64,000 nucleotides of DNA from JBBDIP01 sp050260675 (GTDB taxonomy: Bacteria > Bacillota > Sulfobacillia > Fermentithermobacillales > Fermentithermobacillaceae): the NCBI GenBank assembly GCA_050260675.1, contig JBLNCN010000011.1, positions 310,001 through 374,000 on the forward strand, in the 5' to 3' direction. Every line of letters starts with the position of its first letter. The stretch's first letter is position 1. Below are positions 1 to 8,721 of this stretch, piece after piece. A program made the translations under genes and the position numbers. The notes under the pieces are model-generated. The model searched no databases. It was not told the origin of the DNA and saw only the letters and a list, made by a program, of their open reading frames with translations.

Positions 1-176
1 GCGATCATGGCGGCAACCGCCACGGCTCCGGCCAGTGAGGCGATGACACCAAGAAACATGTGGGTCGTGTATCCGTGGGGATAGGTGGGATACTGGCGGA
101 GGTCAGACTTCAGGAGCGCGACCCTCGCCAGTATCCCGAACATGAGCCCGAAGCCGATGGCGCTACCGTGGGGCAT
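1..176 (-). CDS. YIEGIA family membrane protein (N-terminal part only)
   Basis: The first 58 codons are visible; the rest lies beyond the window. The ATG at 176 overlaps the spoIIP stop as ATGA, so the two are translationally coupled. The fragment has a hydrophobic first segment, then an LRQYPTYPHGY stretch, then a second hydrophobic segment. From memory, the R-QYP-YPHGY pattern is typical of the N-terminus of YIEGIA proteins (Bacillus YphB type), whose function is unknown and which occur in spore formers. The diagnostic YIEGIA motif itself is outside the window, so the call rests on the N-terminal pattern and the spoIIP neighbourhood. Confidence 0.65.
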   Translation of the reverse strand, partial: MPHGSAIGFGLMFGILARVALLKSDLRQYPTYPHGYTTHMFLGVIASLAGAVAVAAMI

Positions 177-1303
177 CAGGATGCGTCGGGGCCGCCGTTT
201 TTCCTTCCTCCGCCGACCTTGACCCCGCCGGAGCCGAACCAACCCATGATCTTGGCCCTCATCTCATCCCAGCTGCCGGTCGAAATCCACAGGTAGATGA
301 AGGTCCCCGCCACCGCGAGTCCCAGGATCCAGCCAATGCTCCTGCCCGTGGCGCCTCCACCCGGTCCTGAGGTGACCCCCAGAAGCGAGGGAACAACCTC
401 GCCGATGAGGTCGACGCCCTTGGCCGCGGCCTCCCGGGAGGTCTTCTCGGTCCCCATCTCCAGGAGAAGGGCGCGGTCGTACAGATCTTGATTGAAGTCC
501 GCTTTGCCCACGAAGATACCCTTCACCAGCCCCGGGTACTTGGAGTTCACCGAGTTCATCAGCCGCCGGGCAAAGTCCAGGTTGGAGTTCATTTTCGGGT
601 TGGTGCGACCGATTACGATCATGCCTTTAGCCACCGTCCCCGAGCCGGGGACATCCTTCAGGTAAGGTTCCGCGGGACCGGCGTCGCGGTGGACATCGAA
701 CACAGCCGCGGGCCTGTCTTTCAGGAGCTGCATGAGGGTGCGCCGCGACCTGTCGTAAGCGCCGCCGTCGTGGGGATCGTGGGGAGTCGTGCTGTGGATC
801 GCCTTGACTCCCTTCTCTGTGAGCGAGGACGCCAGTGACTTGCCGACCTGCAGCACGCCGCCTTTGGCGGGGATCGAGTCCGTCCCGTCGCTAGGTTCAT
901 AGGACTCGTCGGAGTGAGTGTGGTAGATGGCGACTGCGGCATTGCCTGCGCCCTTTGCTTCGGCGCCTATGGCCGGAGGGAAACTCAGCAGGGCTTCCAT
1001 CTTGCCCAGGCTCTTCGCCACCGCAGTGGTCCCGGATACCTCCGTGACCTGGTACCTCACGTCCTCCTCAGAGATGAATTCGTCGCCGACGTGGACCATA
1101 TGCCCCGTGGTGAAGACCAGGTTCCCCGCCTCGTCATTCACGGTGAAGTACTGGCCTTTCGGCGCCTCATCGGCCCCTCCTGCCGAAGCGGCCAGAACGG
1201 GCGTCGGGGGGGTGTAGATGTTCCTGTAGTAGTAGAGGCCGCCCGCGGCAAGAAAGACAATAAGCAGGACGAGCCCGGCGATCTGGCTACTTCTTGGTCT
1301 CAT
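176..1303 (-). CDS. spoIIP: Stage II sporulation protein P (SpoIIP)
   Basis: SpoIIP is a cell-wall amidase and endopeptidase that works with SpoIID and SpoIIM to thin septal peptidoglycan during engulfment. The protein (375 aa) has an N-terminal transmembrane anchor at about residues 8-30, then an amidase domain carrying the zinc-ligand pattern YHTHSDESY, a second FDVHRDAG motif and a late LLLEMGT segment, all typical of the family. A second hydrophobic segment near the C-terminus and a Gly/Lys-rich tail follow. I prefer the ATG at 1303 to the GTG three bases upstream because GGGGAGGG sits 8 bases before it. It overlaps the end of the DUF1614 gene by 17 bp. SpoIIM, its usual partner, is at 33.7 kb. 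Confidence 0.93.
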   Translation of the reverse strand: MRPRSSQIAGLVLLIVFLAAGGLYYYRNIYTPPTPVLAASAGGADEAPKGQYFTVNDEAGNLVFTTGHMVHVGDEFISEEDVRYQVTEVSGTTAVAKSLGKMEALLSFPPAIGAEAKGAGNAAVAIYHTHSDESYEPSDGTDSIPAKGGVLQVGKSLASSLTEKGVKAIHSTTPHDPHDGGAYDRSRRTLMQLLKDRPAAVFDVHRDAGPAEPYLKDVPGSGTVAKGMIVIGRTNPKMNSNLDFARRLMNSVNSKYPGLVKGIFVGKADFNQDLYDRALLLEMGTEKTSREAAAKGVDLIGEVVPSLLGVTSGPGGGATGRSIGWILGLAVAGTFIYLWISTGSWDEMRAKIMGWFGSGGVKVGGGRKNGGPDAS

Positions 1304-1934
1304 CACGGCGACCCTCCCCTACAGGCTTCACGGCCTTTTCCCGCGCTTCACCGATGAGCTCGACTATCCCGACCGAAAGGATGGCGGCGATTACGGTGGC
1401 GTCAAAGGTGCCGGCGCCTCCGAAGGCGACGGAGCCGGGAATCCCTTTGACCGCGAGCTCAATCCAGTGGATTATGTCGGCTACCAGGAGGCCCCCGATG
1501 CCCCCAACGAATGCCGCTCGCCGCGACCTCCCAGAGAGGGCGGCGATGATGCCGGCCGCAAGGCCGAAGGCAAGCATAGGGCTCCATCGCATGAACTGCT
1601 CGTCGGGATTGATGACTTTGGTCAGGCCCCAGACGACCGCTCCGGTCGTGAGCGCGGCAAAGACTGCGCGCCACTTCTCTGAGCCCTCGTCCGCCGTTAC
1701 CGTCACCCAGACCGCGACAATAAGTGGTATGAGAGCGCCGCCGACGTTGACGGTGACGGGGATGGCCCCCCGCGACAGCGGGAAGTCCAGAAAGGTCCCT
1801 GCGGCCATGAGCAGCACAATGACCAGAGCCGTCGTGTCATTCAGGCGCATCCGATCAAACACCCTGTGCAGAAGGCCGAAGTAGACCAAGATGGCGACTA
1901 TGATGAGCAGGATGGTTCCTACCGGTAACTGCAC
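1287..1934 (-). CDS. DUF1614 family integral membrane protein
   Basis: A 215-aa protein made almost entirely of hydrophobic segments (about six), beginning with a GTG codon preceded by AAGGAGG. The spacing of glycine-rich helices, the NVGGALIP segment and the GGAGTFDATVIAAILSVG C-terminal helix match DUF1614 membrane proteins as I recall them. No enzymatic motif is visible. It lies between ispH-rpsA and spoIIP and overlaps spoIIP, so it is probably co-transcribed with that engulfment gene. Its role is unknown; association with sporulation is inferred from position only. Confidence 0.75.
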   Translation of the reverse strand: MQLPVGTILLIIVAILVYFGLLHRVFDRMRLNDTTALVIVLLMAAGTFLDFPLSRGAIPVTVNVGGALIPLIVAVWVTVTADEGSEKWRAVFAALTTGAVVWGLTKVINPDEQFMRWSPMLAFGLAAGIIAALSGRSRRAAFVGGIGGLLVADIIHWIELAVKGIPGSVAFGGAGTFDATVIAAILSVGIVELIGEAREKAVKPVGEGRRDETKK

Positions 1935-1993
1935 GAAAACCCCTCCTTAGCCTGTAAGGTTAGGCTTTCCGAGAGGCTTTCGGCGTATTCGGC

Positions 1994-2022
1994 AACGAAA
2001 CGCCCCGGCGGTCGCCGGGGCG
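1994..2022 (-). terminator. Rho-independent terminator after ispH-rpsA
   Basis: A perfect 9-bp stem (CGCCCCGGC / GCCGGGGCG, loop of 4) at 2001-2022. Read leftward it is followed by TTTCGTT. It lies 58 bp past the stop of the ispH-S1 gene and separates it from the DUF1614-spoIIP genes. Confidence 0.7.
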
Positions 2023-2079
2023 CCTCATATCTTTGCTATTGCTGGCTGCTATTCACCCAGGTGTTTTCAGTTCAAGCGT

Positions 2080-4257
2080 CTACTCGGGCTTGGGCGGGTC
2101 CTCCGCGGCAGGAGTATCTTCTGCCTCTGGCTCCTTCGGGGCACCTTCCTGAACCTCTTCCGCAGTCACTTCTGGAGCCTCAACCGGAGCCGTCTCTTCG
2201 GGGGCAGCCGGCTCCTCTGAATCCGGAGGCGTTGGCGCGGATGCAGCGGGCTCTGGCCGATCGTCCTGCTCCTCCTGCACGACCTGGTCAGCCTGCTTAA
2301 TCGAGAGGCTGATCCTGCGCTCGTCAGGGCGCACCCTGAGCACCTTCACCCGGACCTTGTCTCCCGAGTTGACCGCTTCTTCGGGTTTGCTTATGTGCTG
2401 GTTGGAGACCTCTGATATGTGGACGAGGCCCTCAACTCCCGGCTCCAGTTGGACGAAGGCGCCAAACGGCGCTGTCCTGGTGACTACGCCCTCGAGAACG
2501 GCACCTACAGGATACTTCTCCTCGATGTTGCTCCAAGGATCCGGCAGGACCTGCTTTCGTCCCAGCGAGATCTTGCCCTTCTCCTTGTCCACCCTAAGCA
2601 CCTTGACATCGATCTCGTCGCCTTCCTTGACTACCTCGGACGGGTGCTTCACGCGACCCCACGCCAGCTCGGATATGTGGAGGAGGCCGTCGACGCCGCC
2701 CAAGTCCACGAAAACGCCGAAATCGGTTATGCCCTTGACGACCCCGCGCCGCACCTGGCCCTCAGCGATTGTTGCCCAGGTCTCCTGGCACAGAGTGTCG
2801 TGCTCGCTCTCCAACACCACTCTCTGGGACAAGACCACCCGGTTCTTGGAACGGTCAAGTTCCAGCACCCTCACGCGAAGGTTCCTGCCCACGTATCTGG
2901 AAAGGTCGTTCACGTAGCCTCGCTCAACCTGCGAAGCAGGCACAAACCCGCGCAGTCCGACGTCGACCACCAGACCGCCCTTCACTTCCTGGGCGACCGG
3001 GGCCTCGATCACCTTACCCTCTGCGAACGCCTCTTCGAGCTTGCGCCACGCGCTTTCTTCATCAGCGCGCCTCTTGGAGAGCCGTAGGCCGCCCTCACCG
3101 GCGTCGGAGGAAACCACATAGACCAGTATCTCCTGACCGGGGACCAGGGGTTCCTGTGGGAACGCGCCTTTCCTTTGGAGTTCCGAAGCCGGTACCGTGC
3201 CTTCCGACTTCGCGCCTACGTCGACGAGAGCGCCGTTTTCGTCGACTGAGACAACCCGGCCCAATACGATTTGACCTTCCTGCAGAGACTTGAACGACTC
3301 ATCATACATGTCTTCAGCCGTCTGGGCCTGCCTCTTGTCTTCGACCTGCGCGCTCTCCTCTTTGGCTTGCGTCTCCTCAGGCTTGGTCTCCTCTGCCTCC
3401 TTGGGGGCATTGGACTTTTCAAGTTCCTCCACTTTGCCTACAACCTCCTTTATCACCCAGTCGGGAGTGGAAGCGCCTGCCGCCACCCCGACCCGCTTCC
3501 CCGCTACCCACGACGGGGAAACGTCTTCTGCCTTCTCAACCAAGTATGCTTCCGCACCGCTTTCCTGGGCGATGCGGAGCAGTTGGCCTGTGTTGGCGCT
3601 TGTCCTTCCTCCGACCACCAGGACGACCTGGCAGTCGCGGGCGAGATCTTTTACCGCTTCTTGCCTCTCATGGGTAACAGTGCAAATAGTATTCTCTGAT
3701 TGCACGGAAATACCTGCCGCGCGGAGCGCGTCAAGGACTTTTTCGACTGTGTCCTTTCGCGCGGTAGTCTGGGCGATCACAGCCACGCCGCGTCCCGCCA
3801 AGGCCGGCAGCAACTCACTAACTTCCTCACTGGTTGAAACGCATGCGGCGGAAGGACCGGCGCACGACATCACGGCCCGGGCTTCGGGATGGGCCTTATC
3901 GCCGACAAGCAGGACAAACAATCCCTGGGAGGCAAACTCCCGGGCCATGGTCTGAGATCTCTTAACGAACGGGCAGGTGGTGTCGACTTGCCTGACCCCC
4001 TGCGGAATGCGCCCCATCTCTTCCACCGTGGTCCCGTGACTGCGGAGTATTAGGGTTCCGCCATCTACCTGCTCAGGGGTAGTAGCAGCCCTCACTCCCT
4101 TCTCTCGGAGGGATGCAATCACCGCGGGGTTATGGACCACGTCTCCCAGGGTCCAAATCGGATGTGGGCCTGTCCGGATGGCTTCCTCCACCATCTCCAA
4201 GGCCCTGCGGACTCCAAGGCAATACCCGCTGGCCTGCATGATCTTTACGGGAGTCAT
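2080..4257 (-). CDS. ispH: Fused 4-hydroxy-3-methylbut-2-enyl diphosphate reductase / ribosomal protein S1
   Basis: Residues 1 to about 285 are IspH (LytB), the last enzyme of the MEP isoprenoid pathway, which reduces HMBPP to IPP and DMAPP with a [4Fe-4S] cluster. The three cluster cysteines are at residues 13 (GYCLGV), 95 (TTCPFV) and 192 (TICTVTHERQ). After an acidic, Glu/Lys-rich linker, four S1 RNA-binding repeats begin near residue 326; the third and fourth carry the canonical GVFVDL..GLLHISE pattern. The last 60 residues are a Pro/Glu/Ala-rich acidic tail. This fusion is known in many Clostridia. The start overlaps the plsC stop as ATGA; cmk, plsC and this gene form one operon. A terminator follows. 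Confidence 0.95.
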   Translation of the reverse strand: MTPVKIMQASGYCLGVRRALEMVEEAIRTGPHPIWTLGDVVHNPAVIASLREKGVRAATTPEQVDGGTLILRSHGTTVEEMGRIPQGVRQVDTTCPFVKRSQTMAREFASQGLFVLLVGDKAHPEARAVMSCAGPSAACVSTSEEVSELLPALAGRGVAVIAQTTARKDTVEKVLDALRAAGISVQSENTICTVTHERQEAVKDLARDCQVVLVVGGRTSANTGQLLRIAQESGAEAYLVEKAEDVSPSWVAGKRVGVAAGASTPDWVIKEVVGKVEELEKSNAPKEAEETKPEETQAKEESAQVEDKRQAQTAEDMYDESFKSLQEGQIVLGRVVSVDENGALVDVGAKSEGTVPASELQRKGAFPQEPLVPGQEILVYVVSSDAGEGGLRLSKRRADEESAWRKLEEAFAEGKVIEAPVAQEVKGGLVVDVGLRGFVPASQVERGYVNDLSRYVGRNLRVRVLELDRSKNRVVLSQRVVLESEHDTLCQETWATIAEGQVRRGVVKGITDFGVFVDLGGVDGLLHISELAWGRVKHPSEVVKEGDEIDVKVLRVDKEKGKISLGRKQVLPDPWSNIEEKYPVGAVLEGVVTRTAPFGAFVQLEPGVEGLVHISEVSNQHISKPEEAVNSGDKVRVKVLRVRPDERRISLSIKQADQVVQEEQDDRPEPAASAPTPPDSEEPAAPEETAPVEAPEVTAEEVQEGAPKEPEAEDTPAAEDPPKPE

Positions 4258-4850
4258 GCGACACCCTCCCCCAATCTCTCCCAGAGAGCAGTGATAGCTT
4301 CGGTAATGGCATTTGCGCCCTCAACCATATCCTTTGACGCCCGGCCGGTGGAGCCTTCAAGGACCATAGGCTCGCCGAACAGCACAGTGACAGTCCCTCG
4401 GAAGGCATAGCGGCCCCTGATCGCGATGGGGACCACTGGACTTCCCGTGCGAAGCGCCACAAGCGCCGCGCCCGGATGCATCTCACCCAGGACCTCCTTG
4501 GCTTTGTGCCTGGTCCCCTCCGGAAAGATGCCCAGCACCTTGCCGCTCTGGAGGATCGCTATGGAGTCCCGTATCGCCGAGAGGTCCGGCTTGCCCCTAT
4601 CGACCGGAAAGGCGTTGATGCGCCTCATCACGTACCCGAAGACCGGGTTCCGGAACAACTCGACCTTGGCCATGAAGTGTATGGGGCGCCTCATGGCGTT
4701 GGCGACCAGGATAGGATCCCACCAGGATATGTGGTTTGCACAGACTATGACGGGGCCTTGGGCAGGCACGTTCCCGGCCTGCTCTATCTTGACCCTGAAA
4801 AGCAGCTTCGATATGAACCCGAGGATGCCCCTTATCGCCCAGTACCACAC
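4254..4850 (-). CDS. plsC: 1-acyl-sn-glycerol-3-phosphate acyltransferase
   Basis: Adds the second acyl chain to lysophosphatidate in membrane phospholipid synthesis. The protein (198 aa) has an N-terminal hydrophobic helix, the catalytic HX4D motif as NHISWWDP, and the glycerophosphate-binding FPEGTR motif. The open frame extends upstream to 5051, but the added residues are a shadow of cmk. I chose the GTG at 4850 because homology begins there (WYWAIRG) and a GCGAGG sequence precedes it; it overlaps the cmk end by 19 bp. The order cmk-plsC-ispH-rpsA is the conserved Clostridia arrangement. Confidence 0.92.
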   Translation of the reverse strand: MWYWAIRGILGFISKLLFRVKIEQAGNVPAQGPVIVCANHISWWDPILVANAMRRPIHFMAKVELFRNPVFGYVMRRINAFPVDRGKPDLSAIRDSIAILQSGKVLGIFPEGTRHKAKEVLGEMHPGAALVALRTGSPVVPIAIRGRYAFRGTVTVLFGEPMVLEGSTGRASKDMVEGANAITEAITALWERLGEGVA

Positions 4851-5518
4851 GTGAGCTTCGCCTCGCAAATCTCCGCTATCTCCATACAGGCCTGGTCCAG
4901 GGTCTTTCCCGTAGTATCCACTACCACCGCGTCGGGAACCAGCACCAGCCTGCCCCAATCTCTCTCGTGATCCTTCTGATCTCTTGCTATGAGCTCGTTC
5001 AGCGTATCTTCCCAGGGCACCCGGATCCCGGCGCACTGCAATTCCTGCCACCTGCGCCGCGCCCGTTCCCGCACGCCTGCCGTGAGGAAGATCTTCACTT
5101 CCGCGTCGGGCAGTACAACGCTGGTGATGTCCCGGCCCTCCATGACCACTCCCCCGCGGGAGGCGAGCCGTTGCTGGATGGCAACCAGGACTTCCCTGAC
5201 CGGGCGGTGCATCGCCAGGAACTTGACCGCACGATCGGTATCAGGTCCCCTCAAGGATTGGGTCACTTCGCGGTCATCGACCCAAACGCGAAAGATCCCT
5301 TCGTCATCGGCCACCCGTATGTCCAATCCACGGGCCATTCTTCCGAGGGCTTCGCCGTCGTCCAGGGGGATCCCACGCTCCACCGCGGTAACCGCCAATG
5401 CACGGTACATAGCGCCCGTGTCCAGGTAGATGTAGCCCATCCGCCTGGCGATCCACCGCGCCACGGTGCTCTTGCCAGCGCCGGCCGGTCCATCAATCGC
5501 GATGCGCAGCTTATCCAT
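4832..5518 (-). CDS. cmk: Cytidylate kinase
   Basis: Phosphorylates CMP and dCMP with ATP in pyrimidine salvage and after mRNA turnover. The protein (228 aa) starts MDKLRIAIDG and shows the P-loop GPAGAGKST, the LDTGAMYRAL motif and the GRDITSVVLPDA segment of bacterial CMP kinases. An in-frame ATG lies 30 bp further upstream, but AGAAGGAG is placed 9 bases before the ATG at 5518, which also matches the family start. It is the first gene of the cmk-plsC-ispH-rpsA operon. Confidence 0.95.
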   Translation of the reverse strand: MDKLRIAIDGPAGAGKSTVARWIARRMGYIYLDTGAMYRALAVTAVERGIPLDDGEALGRMARGLDIRVADDEGIFRVWVDDREVTQSLRGPDTDRAVKFLAMHRPVREVLVAIQQRLASRGGVVMEGRDITSVVLPDAEVKIFLTAGVRERARRRWQELQCAGIRVPWEDTLNELIARDQKDHERDWGRLVLVPDAVVVDTTGKTLDQACMEIAEICEAKLTCGTGR

Positions 5519-5589
5519 GCCAAAGGGCTTCTCCTTCTGGCAGGCCAACTCCTCCCACTAGCGGGGCCTTGGGCCAAGTAGGCCGCCGT

Positions 5590-6108
5590 TTAGCGGAACC
5601 GGACACGCCCCACAAGCACGGTGCCTCGCCCGGCCACGAAGGCACCCACCCCGGGGAACTCAATGTTGGGAGAAGCGCCGGAGACCAGGACCCGCACCTC
5701 TCCGTCTCTGGAATATACTTCGATGAAATCGTCTTCCTGGACGGTGACCGCTTCGCCTTCCTCGTCCAGGACCTTGACGGCCCTTTGGTTCACCAGGATC
5801 CAGACCTCGCCCTTCGGCCTTCTGATAAGCCGCAAGTAGATAGTGCCGGTCTCGGCGCCGGGGGCAATGTAATCAAGCCATGGGTAAGCGGAGGTGCCGA
5901 GCCCCTGAACCTCCCTCACCAGCGGCAGCCCTTCCAACCTGATGGCAAGGTTGAGGTAGCGCCTTACGCCGTCGAAACGGAGGAGTATCTGAAGTACCGC
6001 CGCAAAGAACACCAAGAGGACAAGGGCGTAAAAGTACCGCCTGCCCAACCGCGAGTCGCTCCTCGGGTCCGGCGGGGGATGCTTTCGCTTCGATCTAGCC
6101 CGGTCCAT
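5590..6108 (-). CDS. Single-pass membrane protein of unknown function
   Basis: I do not recognise this 172-aa protein. It has a basic N-terminus of about 25 residues (RARSKRKHPPPD), one transmembrane segment (about residues 28-46), then a soluble domain of mostly beta-strand character with no cysteines and no catalytic motif. The layout, a short basic cytoplasmic tail plus an extracytoplasmic domain, is that of a type II membrane protein. The ATG at 6108 has GAGGAGAGAGG upstream; the open frame continues to 6288 but would overlap the divergent pxpA start. It lies 71 bp upstream of cmk on the same strand. Confidence 0.7.
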   Translation of the reverse strand: MDRARSKRKHPPPDPRSDSRLGRRYFYALVLLVFFAAVLQILLRFDGVRRYLNLAIRLEGLPLVREVQGLGTSAYPWLDYIAPGAETGTIYLRLIRRPKGEVWILVNQRAVKVLDEEGEAVTVQEDDFIEVYSRDGEVRVLVSGASPNIEFPGVGAFVAGRGTVLVGRVRFR

Positions 6109-6190
6109 GCGCAAACCGCCTCTCTCCTCAAGTTTTCCAGAGGTTAGGCAATGGAATACGGAGAATAGGCAGGCGGGAGGCGATAACTCC

Positions 6191-6970
6191 ATGAAGATGG
6201 ACGTAAACACCGACACCGGTGAAAGCTTCGGCAGGTGGCAACTGGGCGACCACGCCCGGTTACTTCCATACGTATCCTCAGCCAACATCGCTTGCGGGAT
6301 GCACGCAGGCGATCCTCCAGTGATGGATCAAGTTGTCTCCGACTGCCTTTCGGCGGGCGTCGCGGTAGGGGCCCATCCCGGCTTCCCTGACCTGCAGGGG
6401 TTCGGGAGGCGCGAGATCAAGATGTCCCCCAAGGAAGTCGAATCCTTCGTGATGTACCAGGTGGGAGCCCTGAAGGTCTTCGCCGAGTCCCACGGAGCGG
6501 GCCTTACGCATGTGAAAGCCCACGGCTCCCTGTACAATATGGCCTCCGTGGACGACGCGCTGGCGATGGCTGTAGCGCGGGGCGTCGCCCGTTCGACGCG
6601 GAGAGGAGAACACCTGGTGCTTGTCGGTCTGGCCGGTTCCCGTCTCCTCTGGGCAGGTCAGAAACTGGGGCTGCCCGTAGCCGCCGAAGGCTTCTGCGAC
6701 CGGGCGTACACGAGCGACGGCAACTTGGTGCCCAGGAGCGTACCCGGGTCTTTGGTGACCGACCTCGCTGCAATTGCGGAGCGAGCGGTAGGGATGGCGA
6801 GGGGCGGGGCGATCACGGCCATCGATGGCAGCCGCCTCTCGCTCAAGGTGGATACCCTGTGCATCCACAGCGACACCCCCGGAGCGGTTGAGATCGCCGC
6901 GTCTGTGAGTTCCGCGCTGAAATCGGCGGGGATCGAAGTCGTCCCGCTGCACAGGGTGCTAGGACTATGA
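6191..6970 (+). CDS. pxpA: 5-oxoprolinase subunit A (LamB/YcsF family)
   Basis: PxpA is one part of the three-part ATP-dependent 5-oxoprolinase that converts pyroglutamate to glutamate. The 259-aa protein shows the family pattern throughout: DVNTDTGESFG at the start, NIACGMHAGDP, GAHPGFPD and VKAHGSLYN. The ATG at 6191 is preceded by GGGAGG. Its end overlaps the start of pxpBC as ATGA. It is divergent from the unknown membrane protein at 5590-6108, with about 80 bp between starts for promoters. Confidence 0.95.
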   Translation: MKMDVNTDTGESFGRWQLGDHARLLPYVSSANIACGMHAGDPPVMDQVVSDCLSAGVAVGAHPGFPDLQGFGRREIKMSPKEVESFVMYQVGALKVFAESHGAGLTHVKAHGSLYNMASVDDALAMAVARGVARSTRRGEHLVLVGLAGSRLLWAGQKLGLPVAAEGFCDRAYTSDGNLVPRSVPGSLVTDLAAIAERAVGMARGGAITAIDGSRLSLKVDTLCIHSDTPGAVEIAASVSSALKSAGIEVVPLHRVLGL

Positions 6971-8682
6971 CAGACGTCTCGCCTGTCTTTCACTGCCTGA
7001 GCGATGGAGCGCTGCTGGTCACCTTTTCGGACACGGTCTCTGTCGAAGTGAACGACCTGGTCCTGCGCATATCGAGGGCAGTGGAGGCAGCGGCGGTGCC
7101 GGGGATCGGGGAGGTTCAGCCCGCATATTCGTCGCTGTGCGTCCACATTGACCAGGCAGCCGTTCGGCCCTCCTGGGTGAAAGGATTGGTGGGGCAGGTC
7201 ATCTCTCGGATCACCTCTGAGATAACCAGTGGCGCCTGCGCAGGGAAGTCACAGGAACCCTCATCGCCTGACTGCTCCCCCGACGGCGGACCTCCCGCAG
7301 GAAGACGGCTCATCGAGATCCCTGTGGTTTACGGCGGGGATAAAGGCCCGGACCTGGAGTCGTCGGCCAAGGAACTGGGGATTTCCCAGGATGAACTGAT
7401 CCGCAGGCACGCCGAACGCGACTACCGCGTGTACATGGTAGGCTTCACGCCCGGATTCCCCTACCTGGGGGGCATGGACGAGAGCATCGCTCTTCCCCGC
7501 CTGGCCAAACCCAGGGCCAGAGTCCCGGCAGGGTCTGTGGGGATCGGTGGAAACCAGACTGGAGTATACCCCTGGGAAACCCCGGGGGGATGGCGGATCC
7601 TCGGCCGCACTGCCACGAGCCTCTTTGACCCGGAGAAAGACGACCCTTCCCTCCTGCACCCCGGAGATACTGTCCGATTCGTCCCGGTGGACCGGCATCT
7701 GGACACATCCGTCCTTGCGGAGACACATCTGGCCGCAGGCGAGGCTTCCGCACCCGCACCTTCCGGGGGGCAGATTGGAGACAGAGCGGCGTTATCCGGA
7801 TCGGTCAAGCCCCGCGTACCGGCGCTACTTGTGGAGCACCCCGGTTTCTTCAGCACCGTCGTCGACCAAGGGCGGCCCGGTTTCCGGAAACTCGGCGTGC
7901 CGGTATCGGGAGCAGCGGACCTTACCTCGTATCGCAGGGCCAACCTCTTGGCCGGCAACGCTAAAGGGGAGGCGGCTGTGGAGATGACGCTGCTCGGTGC
8001 TAAGTTCCGAGCGGTCATGGACTGCGTGGTCGCATATACGGGAGCGCGCGCTCGGCTCACGCTGGACGGGTTTGAAGCGCCTATGGACTCGCCCTTGCAG
8101 ATGAAAGCGGGATCGTTTTTGGAGATAGGCTCGTTCACGTCGGGATGCAGGGGCTACCTCGCGGTTTCCGGCGGGATCGACGTGCCTTTGGTGCTGGGCT
8201 CAAGATCCACCTACATAAGGGGCGGGTTTGGAGGCTATCAAGGCAGGGCCCTTCGGGCGGGAGACGTCCTCCCTGCCGGCCCGGCACCTTGCTCTCCGCG
8301 CTCAGGAATCCCCCCTATCCCCAGCATCACTCCGTGCCTGGATGAACCGTGCCTTGTGCTGAGGGTCCGGAGCGGCCCCGAGGGTGAACCACACCTCCTG
8401 GACGCGCTCTTAAGCGGCGAGTATACCGTGAACCCGGAGTCTGACCGGATGGGACTCCGGCTTACGGGCCCCGAGATACCGGTGGGGAAAGGAGACATCC
8501 TCTCGTCGGCGGTGGTACCGGGCGTCATCGAGGTTCCGGCAGACGGAAAGCCGCTGCTGCTCCTGTGCGACTGCCAGACTACAGGCGGTTACAAGCGGAT
8601 CGCGGTGGTGGTACGTGAGGACTTGCCGCTGGCCGGACAACTGCGCCCGGGGGCCAGGCTGCGATTTGTACGCGCGACGTAA
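6967..8682 (+). CDS. pxpB-pxpC: 5-oxoprolinase subunits B and C fused (PxpB-PxpC, KipI-KipA type)
   Basis: A 571-aa fusion. The first part (about 1-245) is PxpB/KipI (AHS1), with the GFTPGFPYLGG and GSVGIGGNQTGVYPWETPGGW motifs. The second part (about 280-571) is PxpC/KipA (AHS2), starting HPGFFSTVVDQGRPGF and including the YLAVSGGID segment; it resembles biotin-dependent carboxylase domains. A Ser/Pro/Gly-rich linker of about 35 residues joins them. With pxpA it encodes a complete 5-oxoprolinase from two genes. The stop codon lies in an 11-bp direct repeat (GTAAGGAGCGC / GTAAGGAGCAC, 8679-8700). The next gene is convergent. Confidence 0.93.
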   Translation: MTDVSPVFHCLSDGALLVTFSDTVSVEVNDLVLRISRAVEAAAVPGIGEVQPAYSSLCVHIDQAAVRPSWVKGLVGQVISRITSEITSGACAGKSQEPSSPDCSPDGGPPAGRRLIEIPVVYGGDKGPDLESSAKELGISQDELIRRHAERDYRVYMVGFTPGFPYLGGMDESIALPRLAKPRARVPAGSVGIGGNQTGVYPWETPGGWRILGRTATSLFDPEKDDPSLLHPGDTVRFVPVDRHLDTSVLAETHLAAGEASAPAPSGGQIGDRAALSGSVKPRVPALLVEHPGFFSTVVDQGRPGFRKLGVPVSGAADLTSYRRANLLAGNAKGEAAVEMTLLGAKFRAVMDCVVAYTGARARLTLDGFEAPMDSPLQMKAGSFLEIGSFTSGCRGYLAVSGGIDVPLVLGSRSTYIRGGFGGYQGRALRAGDVLPAGPAPCSPRSGIPPIPSITPCLDEPCLVLRVRSGPEGEPHLLDALLSGEYTVNPESDRMGLRLTGPEIPVGKGDILSSAVVPGVIEVPADGKPLLLLCDCQTTGGYKRIAVVVREDLPLAGQLRPGARLRFVRAT

Positions 8683-8721
8683 GGAGCGCGTAAGGAGCAC
8701 CGCCTAAGGAATCGCTTCTGC

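Noticed and set aside
488..838. 116-codon plus-strand frame inside spoIIP
   Set aside because: It is a shadow of the well-supported spoIIP gene on the other strand; many similar GC-rich shadows were ignored.
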